Origin: Lachnospiraceae bacterium
GTDB taxonomy: Bacteria; Bacillota; Clostridia; Lachnospirales; Lachnospiraceae
Length of the DNA stretch: 46,412 nt
Assembly: GCA_016287675.1 (NCBI GenBank)
Contig: JAEFAR010000019.1
Coordinates: 1 to 46,412, forward strand
Reading direction: 5' to 3'
The stretch's first letter is position 1. Every line of letters starts with the position of its first letter. The translations under genes were made by a program, and so were the position numbers. Below the pieces are notes generated by a model, which saw only the letters and a program-made list of their open reading frames with translations, had not been told where the DNA came from and made no database searches. This document shows positions 42,240 to 46,412 of the stretch, piece by piece.

Positions 42240-42557
42240 CTACGTTAAGTCTAACGTTGTAAACCCTATATTCGTCAATTCTTTTTGTAGCCCATAAAAG
42301 GCTTTTTTATCTTTAATTCTGAATCCTAATAGTCTTTTTTCAAAAATTATCCTTGTTCTCTCCTGAGTATAAAAGCAAAAATATGGGTGTTTTCCACACG
42401 CGTTTCTTTCCCCTACACATATATTCCCAGTGTCAGGAATTCCCTTTTCTTTTGCCAAATTGTTTAAACATTCTTGGAATGAAATGAACGTTTTATCTTT
42501 CAAATATATTCCATTTTTGTCAACATTCTTTATTGAATCAGAAATGTATTCAATCAT
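42240..42557 (-). CDS. Small protein of unknown function in the immunity-like array
   Basis: A 105-residue, soluble, moderately basic protein that I do not recognise. It has Cys residues in GNICVGERNACGKHPYFCF and ends 5 bp before repeat R1. It follows the SUKH gene by about 33 bp, and the gap contains a duplicated ribosome-site sequence. Position in an array of immunity-type genes suggests an orphan immunity protein, but there is no domain evidence. Confidence 0.55.
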   Translation of the reverse strand: MIEYISDSIKNVDKNGIYLKDKTFISFQECLNNLAKEKGIPDTGNICVGERNACGKHPYFCFYTQERTRIIFEKRLLGFRIKDKKAFYGLQKELTNIGFTTLDLT

Positions 42558-42560
42558 AAA

Positions 42561-42586
42561 TTATTCCTCTGTATTATTCCTCTGTA
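42561..42586 (-). repeat. Tandem duplication of a ribosome-site sequence
   Basis: Two perfect 13-bp direct repeats (attattcctctgt on the plus strand) lie end to end between the SUKH stop codon and the next start codon. Each reads ACAGAGGAATAAT on the minus strand, so the 105-residue gene has two AGAGGA sites. Only the nearer one is at normal spacing. Confidence 0.85.
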
Positions 42587-42590
42587 AGAC

Positions 42591-43061
42591 CTATTTTATC
42601 AATCGATCCTGCAATAATAGTAAAACAAAATTTCCAAAATCATCTGCCAACTTTTCAACAATTTTGTATTGTTTTCCATCATAAAATGCCATTATAACGC
42701 TAGGTTCTTTTTCCTCATTTAAAGAAGAATAATCCAAGTATGCCATATTTCCATCATCAAAATTGTATATAGGTACCCATTCCTTAGGCAAACTATATTC
42801 TTTCCTATCATTCAAAGCATATGCAACTGAATTTCCTTCTAGTACTCCTGATTCATCCTCTGGATCTATTCCATATATTTCATTACCCAAAAAGGATAAA
42901 TATCCATATTTTTCATAGAAATCTTTCAATTGCTTTGAAAATGATATTCCTAGCTTTACCTCCGACATATTAATCTCTTCTTTACTTTTCCCACCTGCAG
43001 TCGTGTAAAATTTGCATTTTGGTGCCATCTCCATTGCTTTAATATAATTTTTGTAGCTCAT
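42591..43061 (-). CDS. SMI1/KNR4 (SUKH) family protein, probable toxin immunity protein
   Basis: About 156 residues with the SUKH fold pattern: ISFSKQLKDFYEKYGYLSF, GNEIYGIDPED, a central LPKEWVPIYNFDDGNMAYLD (the W-x-P-I-x-x-x-D-G core) and a C-terminal helix. SUKH proteins are common immunity proteins of polymorphic contact-dependent toxins. I place the start at the ATG at 43061 (MSYKNY), since AGAGG lies upstream; an in-frame GTG lies two codons earlier. The start and ribosome site are inside repeat R3. No cognate toxin gene is present. Confidence 0.85.
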   Translation of the reverse strand: MSYKNYIKAMEMAPKCKFYTTAGGKSKEEINMSEVKLGISFSKQLKDFYEKYGYLSFLGNEIYGIDPEDESGVLEGNSVAYALNDRKEYSLPKEWVPIYNFDDGNMAYLDYSSLNEEKEPSVIMAFYDGKQYKIVEKLADDFGNFVLLLLQDRLIK

Positions 43062-43143
43062 ATGCACCTCTCACTAGTTTATTTTTCCACTTCGCCACTC
43101 CCAATACTCTCGGACAAGCTTTGCCTGTCCGACGGCCGCGCGG
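43052..43143 (-). repeat. Intergenic repeat R3 (type B), carries the start of the SUKH gene
   Basis: A 92-bp element that recurs at 44943-45034 with only two differences. Its outer 30 bp (CCGCGCGGCCGTCGGACAGG and on) are shared with type A repeats. The rest differs: a CGGACAGGCAAAGCTTGTCCG hairpin without T-run, then sequence that includes an AGAGG ribosome site and ATGAGCTAC, the first codons of the SUKH gene. One frame ends EYWEWRSGKIN-stop, which looks like a protein tail. Confidence 0.9.
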
Positions 43144-43162
43144 ATATAATTATTCTAAGCCA

Positions 43163-43741
43163 TCAAATCAATCCATCTATTATCATTTCTTGGTTAATAC
43201 TATATGCTATCCCTGAAATAGTGGCTACACCATATGTCCCTAACAAATACGGTTCATTATGGATATCATTACCATATTCATCAAAATACTTTTGCTTCCC
43301 TATGCTATAAAAACCATATTTTTGTTCTTTCAATTCTGTATTTCCAATATTGAAGAAATAACCTCTTGTCCAATACTCTTTACCAACTATCTCAGGATTA
43401 ATTAACAAGTCTTCCTTTTTTACTTCATTTTTAACTTCTTGTTCAATATCAACTCCGGATTTAAAAATAAAAATAACAATTAGATCGTTCCCATTATTGT
43501 TGTTCACATGGTTGTTAACGACCACACCGTAGTATTCGATGCCGTCACGTGGACGAACTTGAAATATATCTCCAATTTCCGGATATATCCTCTTCCGCTT
43601 AATAACCTGAAGTTGATACTCTTTGATAAGCATATCCCCTAACTGGTCAAGTTTGTTCCTTACTTCTTGTGAACACTTATCATATCTCTCCCGCCATTTA
43701 TTAGACATTACATTGTTCTTTAAGAAACTTAAGTCTACCAT
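43163..43741 (-). CDS. Imm26-like probable immunity protein
   Basis: About 192 residues. The core PEIGDIFQVRPRDGIEYYGV, followed by LIVIFIFKSG and later GKEYWTRGYFFNIG, resembles the Imm26 immunity family. The assignment is by pattern only. I place the start at the ATG at 43741 (MVDLSFLKN), with GGGAG upstream; the open frame continues upstream through remnant sequence. It ends about 20 bp before repeat R3. Base composition is much more AT-rich than the core genes. Confidence 0.65.
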   Translation of the reverse strand: MVDLSFLKNNVMSNKWRERYDKCSQEVRNKLDQLGDMLIKEYQLQVIKRKRIYPEIGDIFQVRPRDGIEYYGVVVNNHVNNNNGNDLIVIFIFKSGVDIEQEVKNEVKKEDLLINPEIVGKEYWTRGYFFNIGNTELKEQKYGFYSIGKQKYFDEYGNDIHNEPYLLGTYGVATISGIAYSINQEMIIDGLI

Positions 43742-43742
43742 T

Positions 43743-43848
43743 TTATTCTCCCAAAAACTTCTCTGCCCAATCAATGGCATCTTTATAATACTTATTTTTT
43801 GCACTGATCACCATTTGCTATTTTATCAAACTCTTGCATATTTTCCAA
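43743..43848 (-). pseudogene. Frameshifted C-terminal gene remnant
   Basis: Directly after repeat R2 (minus-strand direction) one frame reads SLENMQEFDKIANGDQCKK and stops. A second frame continues NKYYKDAIDWAEKFLGE and stops just before the Imm26-like gene. The two join if one A is removed from a run of six A (43795-43800). The joined sequence looks like the last 35 residues of a soluble protein whose beginning has been replaced by the repeat. Confidence 0.5.
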
Positions 43849-43966
43849 GCTGTACTCTATATTTCACTGCAAGCCTCAGCGGGCGTGTCGAAAGCGCTGT
43901 CGTTTGTTTTGATCGAGGTAAGAAAAGGGCCGTCGAACAAGCGTTGCTTGTCTGACGGCCGCGCGG
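43849..43966 (-). repeat. Intergenic repeat R2 (type A) with terminator hairpin
   Basis: A 118-bp relative of R1, with scattered substitutions and a one-base length change in the middle. The terminator stem (GGCCGTC... / ...GACGGCC) keeps pairing through compensating differences, and CTTTTCTT follows. It starts 9 bp after the stop of the 237-residue gene. Confidence 0.85.
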
Positions 43967-43975
43967 TATCAACTC

Positions 43976-44689
43976 TTACTCACATCTAAAGCCATAATCA
44001 TATGCACTTCCCAAATCCGCACATTGGAAAGATGTTTTTACACTATCCTCTGTTAGCAGAATTCCAAAATCATAGCCCTTTTCTTTGCTTTTCATTTTTA
44101 CGAGCGGATATTCTTTTTTATCTATATTGTCAGCCCAATTCAAAAGCATTGTCGCAAAACCAATGATTCCCGCATAGTTTATTTCAAATATTAGAGCGGA
44201 GGAGTCACTGCTTATATCATTGTCATATTCATCAAAAACACAAATTCGAGCAACATTTTCCAAGGACATCTGATAAGGATCAATAACAACTTTTTCAACA
44301 TCCGATTCATCTGTATTTATTTGGACATAATAATTACCGCCTTTATTCTTTATCCTAATCTCTTCGCATGAGATACATTCTATATCTTCATGGGATAACA
44401 CACTTTTAATTGAGTTTACCTTAAGCATGAAAACAGGACTTTCAGATGTCAGGAAAAAGCCTAATGCTTGATTCGGTGCTGGATCCACTCCTAACTGATG
44501 CGTTTCAATTGTAATTTTCTGTTTTTCATCAACACAATCATATAATCTGATCAGTTCCGTAGCAAATCCAACAATTGCATCTTTGTTGAACTGAAACAAA
44601 ATTCTTTCGGGTTTTCTATTTGTAAAAGTATTTACAGTTATTCTACACAGAGCTTTTTTATCTGTTCTTTTCCTGATATTAATTAACAT
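43976..44689 (-). CDS. Protein with two internally repeated halves, probable immunity protein
   Basis: A 237-residue protein that I cannot assign to a named family. Residues about 28-95 (RILFQFNKDAIVGFATELIR ... LGFFLTSESPVF) and about 166-232 (ALIFEINYAGIIGFATMLLN ... FGILLTEDSV) are clearly similar, so the protein is an internal duplication. It begins 19 bp after a toxin-tip-like ORF, the usual toxin-then-immunity order, and ends 9 bp before repeat R2. The immunity role is inferred from context. Confidence 0.7.
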   Translation of the reverse strand: MLINIRKRTDKKALCRITVNTFTNRKPERILFQFNKDAIVGFATELIRLYDCVDEKQKITIETHQLGVDPAPNQALGFFLTSESPVFMLKVNSIKSVLSHEDIECISCEEIRIKNKGGNYYVQINTDESDVEKVVIDPYQMSLENVARICVFDEYDNDISSDSSALIFEINYAGIIGFATMLLNWADNIDKKEYPLVKMKSKEKGYDFGILLTEDSVKTSFQCADLGSAYDYGFRCE

Positions 44690-44708
44690 TGAATTTTATT
44701 CAACCTCT

Positions 44709-44936
44709 CTATTGAAATGGACTCTTCTTGGGTATGAAAACATTATCTTTTGTTAAGGGTTGCACATTTCCATTCTCATCCAAATACATATGAAGATCAT
44801 ATTTTGGCTTCCCATTTGTTGTATGTATTTCTAAGTTCCAATGGTCCAAATCTCCATGATTGAAATCTCCAAAATCTCTCCGTAATAAAATCTTATAATC
44901 ATCAGTTATTTGTGATTGCTTCATATAAGGTTCCAT
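44709..44936 (-). CDS. Short toxin-tip-like ORF
   Basis: A 75-residue ORF with the core DYKILLRRDFGDFNHGDLDH, then WNLEIHT and KYDLHMYLDENG. Conserved His/Asp residues in such a short module resemble the C-terminal nuclease tips of RHS-type polymorphic toxins, but this is pattern recognition only. It lacks any secretion or delivery domain. It starts inside sequence just past repeat R4, in a different frame from the repeat's own ATGAGCTAC start, which is closed after 16 codons. It is therefore probably an orphan toxin fragment kept next to its immunity gene. Confidence 0.5.
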   Translation of the reverse strand: MEPYMKQSQITDDYKILLRRDFGDFNHGDLDHWNLEIHTTNGKPKYDLHMYLDENGNVQPLTKDNVFIPKKSPFQ

Positions 44937-44942
44937 ATTTCC

Positions 44943-45034
44943 TGTAGCTCATATACACCTCTCACTAATTTATTTTTCCACTTCGCCACTCCCAATACTC
45001 TCGGACAAGCTTTGCCTGTCCGACGGCCGCGCGG
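44943..45034 (-). repeat. Intergenic repeat R4 (type B)
   Basis: A 92-bp near-identical copy of R3 (two differences). It starts 11 bp after the stop of the EF-Tu domain III-like gene and carries the same AGAGG site and ATGAGCTAC start. Here the start leads into a 16-codon dead end instead of a SUKH gene. Confidence 0.9.
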
Positions 45035-45045
45035 AGAATTATACC

Positions 45046-45345
45046 TTATTTTTCCAAGATAGGATTCAAAACTTTTTCTATTATAGCATATCCTACTTTT
45101 TTTCTTCCTTCATACATTTCAATACGCATTCCTTTGCACATTGTTTTTGGATATAGTTCAGGAGATAAAAACGCGATAGTACCATACGTTTTATACCCAC
45201 ATTCATTTTGACATATTGGACTTAAATAATGATGCAGGCCGGTCGTCATATATTTATTTGATAGTAAGTGAGCAGGCCTATACCCATCACACGGCCGCTT
45301 AACTCCTTCGAAAAAGTAAAAAGTTGCTTCTACATCTTGTTCCAT
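45046..45345 (-). CDS. Stand-alone EF-Tu domain III-like small protein
   Basis: A 99-residue protein resembling the third (C-terminal) beta-barrel domain of elongation factor Tu: VEATFYFFEGVKRPCDGYRP at the start and CKGMRIEMYEGRKKVGYAII near the end, matching the EF-Tu RPxF...G...FEIREGGRTVG pattern. It has no GTPase domain. The ATG has AGAGGT upstream, and the start overlaps a remnant frame. In this setting it may be an immunity protein, which is notable because several contact-dependent toxins depend on EF-Tu. Function is inferred. Confidence 0.65.
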   Translation of the reverse strand: MEQDVEATFYFFEGVKRPCDGYRPAHLLSNKYMTTGLHHYLSPICQNECGYKTYGTIAFLSPELYPKTMCKGMRIEMYEGRKKVGYAIIEKVLNPILEK

Positions 45346-45447
45346 CTTTATCTACCTCTTCATAATAAACATGCTCTATACTGATATTATCTCTATTAAA
45401 CATTTCAATTATTTCTGGCTCAACAACGGGTGTCCCTGACTTAAAGA
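45299..45447 (-). pseudogene. Truncated gene interrupted by the IS21-family element
   Basis: Immediately beyond the transposon end a frame reads IFKSGTPVVEPEIIEMFNRD, then NISIEHVYYEEVDKDG and about 13 more residues to a stop at 45299. It has no start. The IFKSG at the junction recalls LIVIFIFKSG in the Imm26-like gene at 43163-43741, so the element may have landed in a related immunity gene. The end overlaps the EF-Tu domain III-like gene by 47 bp in another frame. Confidence 0.5.
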
Positions 45448-45540
45448 TGTTAACGCCAGGTAAAAATCACCATTCAGAGGCGGAAAGAAATAGCCAATTC
45501 GAGGCAAAAAGAATTCGCCAATGCATCAGTTCTTCCTTTC

Positions 45541-46347
45541 CTAGATAGTATTCTTGGGGAGTGACGGTGTTACTCCGGCCGTAAGTGTTATTGTTTCCCT
45601 TTTTCGGCCACGATAGCTATTACCTTTGATCATGTAAACCGTTGCATAATCAAAGATCCTGTCCATGGCACAGAGCAGAGTGTCATCTTCACTGAAGAAC
45701 TCACTCCATTTATCAGGACCCTTGTTACTCGTGAAGATCATCAGGTTGGCACCTTCTTTGGCATAACGACGATCAATGATGTCGAAGAACATCCTGGTGG
45801 ATTCTTTATCGAATACACAGTGCCCGACTTCATCAATGATCAGACATGAAGGTTTTACCAATCCGTTGATCACTGAAGCTTCCCTGCCATACTTACGTGC
45901 TTCTGTAAGCCGCTGGTTCAACTCTGTAGCTTTAAGGAAATACGATTTTATCCCTCTTTCACAGCAAGCATGCCCATAGGCCATGGCAAGGTGTGTCTTT
46001 CCGACACCGGGGGGTCCTATCAGAGCGATATTCTTGTGTGCATACAAGGCATTCAAGGATGGCAACTCTTTAAGGGAATCCGATTGCTTACCATGAAGCA
46101 TATCAAAGTCAAAGTTTCCAAAAGTTTTCTGTTCCTTTAAGGGAAGACGGCTCATCCGCAACAGTGTCGAAACTATGTTATCCTGTTTCTTTTTCTGAAG
46201 GTAGCCAAAAACGTCTGCAACAGCCTTGAGAGAATCTTCGTTCATGGATTTTTCGATAGACAGATTGGCCATTTCCTGGCAGGACAGTTCAAGTTTTAGA
46301 TAGTCTGCTTCGTTATGGATCTGCTCAAAGATAGACTCATTCATCAT
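45541..46347 (-). CDS. istB: IS21-family helper ATPase IstB
   Basis: About 268 residues of the DnaA/DnaC-like AAA+ ATPase that assists IS21 transposase in target selection. Walker A is LIGPPGVGKTHLAMAYGHA, Walker B CLIIDEVGH, and sensor-like ANLMIFTSNKGPDKW follows. I place the start at the ATG at 46347 (MMNESIFEQ), with GAGGAGGG upstream; it overlaps the istA stop by 11 bp. No damage is visible, so this copy may be active. Confidence 0.92.
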   Translation of the reverse strand: MMNESIFEQIHNEADYLKLELSCQEMANLSIEKSMNEDSLKAVADVFGYLQKKKQDNIVSTLLRMSRLPLKEQKTFGNFDFDMLHGKQSDSLKELPSLNALYAHKNIALIGPPGVGKTHLAMAYGHACCERGIKSYFLKATELNQRLTEARKYGREASVINGLVKPSCLIIDEVGHCVFDKESTRMFFDIIDRRYAKEGANLMIFTSNKGPDKWSEFFSEDDTLLCAMDRIFDYATVYMIKGNSYRGRKRETITLTAGVTPSLPKNTI

Positions 46348-46412
46348 CCGTACCCTCCTCGAAGTTAAAGCGTTTAAAAGCACTTTGAGGTTCAGGCAAA
46401 GAAAGCTGCTGT
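46337..46412 (-). CDS. istA: IS21-family transposase IstA (C-terminal end only)
   Basis: The last 24 codons of a frame entering from the right edge, reading QQLSLPEPQSAFKRFNFEEG and then TDDE-stop. The istB start codon and its ribosome site lie within this tail, the usual overlapped istA-istB arrangement. The catalytic part is outside the window, so identity rests on the istB context. Confidence 0.75.
   Translation of the reverse strand, partial: QQLSLPEPQSAFKRFNFEEGTDDE

Larger units (their letters stand above)
45448..46412 (-). mobile_element. IS21-family insertion sequence (partial, istB end)
   Basis: The element runs from a TGTTAACGCCAGG terminus at 45448 to beyond the right edge. Inside the end are three related 20-bp repeats at 45458-45477, 45478-45497 and 45502-45521 (aggcggaaagaaatagccaa and variants), like the multiple transposase-binding repeats of IS21 ends. 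It carries istB and the tail of istA. The other end is outside the window. Confidence 0.8.

Noticed and set aside
42119-45034. Integron-like attC sites between the small genes
   Set aside because: The repeats end each cassette like attC sites do, but I see no conserved GTTRRRY/RYYYAAC pairs in the right layout, no integrase gene, and two repeats carry the next gene's start codon.
42119-45034. CRISPR-like array
   Set aside because: Only four copies, of two types, at 1-kb spacing with protein genes between them; no short regular spacers.

Overview
The window looks like chromosome of an anaerobic, low-to-moderate GC Gram-positive bacterium of the Clostridia, most likely a rumen or gut Lachnospiraceae related to Butyrivibrio or Pseudobutyrivibrio. 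This is an inference. It rests on an rnfCDGEAB operon, a domain-swapped GH3 beta-glucosidase, Thr/Pro-rich 'TPTPTP' linkers in surface proteins, a Gram-positive style Tad pilus locus and strong AGGAGG-type ribosome binding sites. Every gene I accept lies on the minus strand, so all operons are read from high to low coordinates.

In transcription order (right to left): 46412-45448 is one end of an IS21-family element (istA tail and istB). It is inserted into an AT-rich accessory island (45447-42119) of small immunity-like genes: an EF-Tu domain III-like protein, a toxin-tip-like ORF, an internally duplicated protein, an Imm26-like protein and a SUKH/SMI1 protein. The genes are separated by four copies of related intergenic repeats, and two gene remnants are present. 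At 41767-36603 is a TetR-controlled operon of FGGY kinase, class II aldolase, GtrA-like protein and a class III (GSAM-like) aminotransferase, with a clear palindromic operator. A stand-alone chemoreceptor follows (36403-34850), then an SGNH esterase lipoprotein, a permuted GH3 glucosidase and a frameshifted Ig-like membrane protein (34748-30523).

Next come tldD/tldE (30347-27626), a heterodimeric ABC exporter (27441-23804), an XRE-type regulator with an LTA-synthase-like sulfatase (23524-20753), a small membrane protein (20509-20201), the Rnf ferredoxin:NAD+ oxidoreductase operon (19999-14990), a single-gene FAD dehydrogenase (14774-13380) and a complete compact Tad type IVb pilus operon (13193-3918). 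The Tad operon includes a 53-residue Flp-type pilin gene overlapping its neighbour. After it come two tandem mgtE Mg2+ transporter genes and an RNase H gene (3766-357). Positions 1-340 hold two tandem near-consensus promoters and what looks like the leader of a ribosomal RNA operon that would start just left of the window.

Functionally, the core part covers energy conservation (Rnf), Mg2+ homeostasis, envelope and adhesion (Tad pilus, LTA-synthase-like enzyme) and glycan breakdown (SGNH plus GH3). The right-hand end is a recombination-prone, probably horizontally acquired, immunity gene array now interrupted by a transposon. No tRNA genes, CRISPR arrays or prophage genes were seen. Promoter, operator and terminator calls come from reading the sequence by eye.
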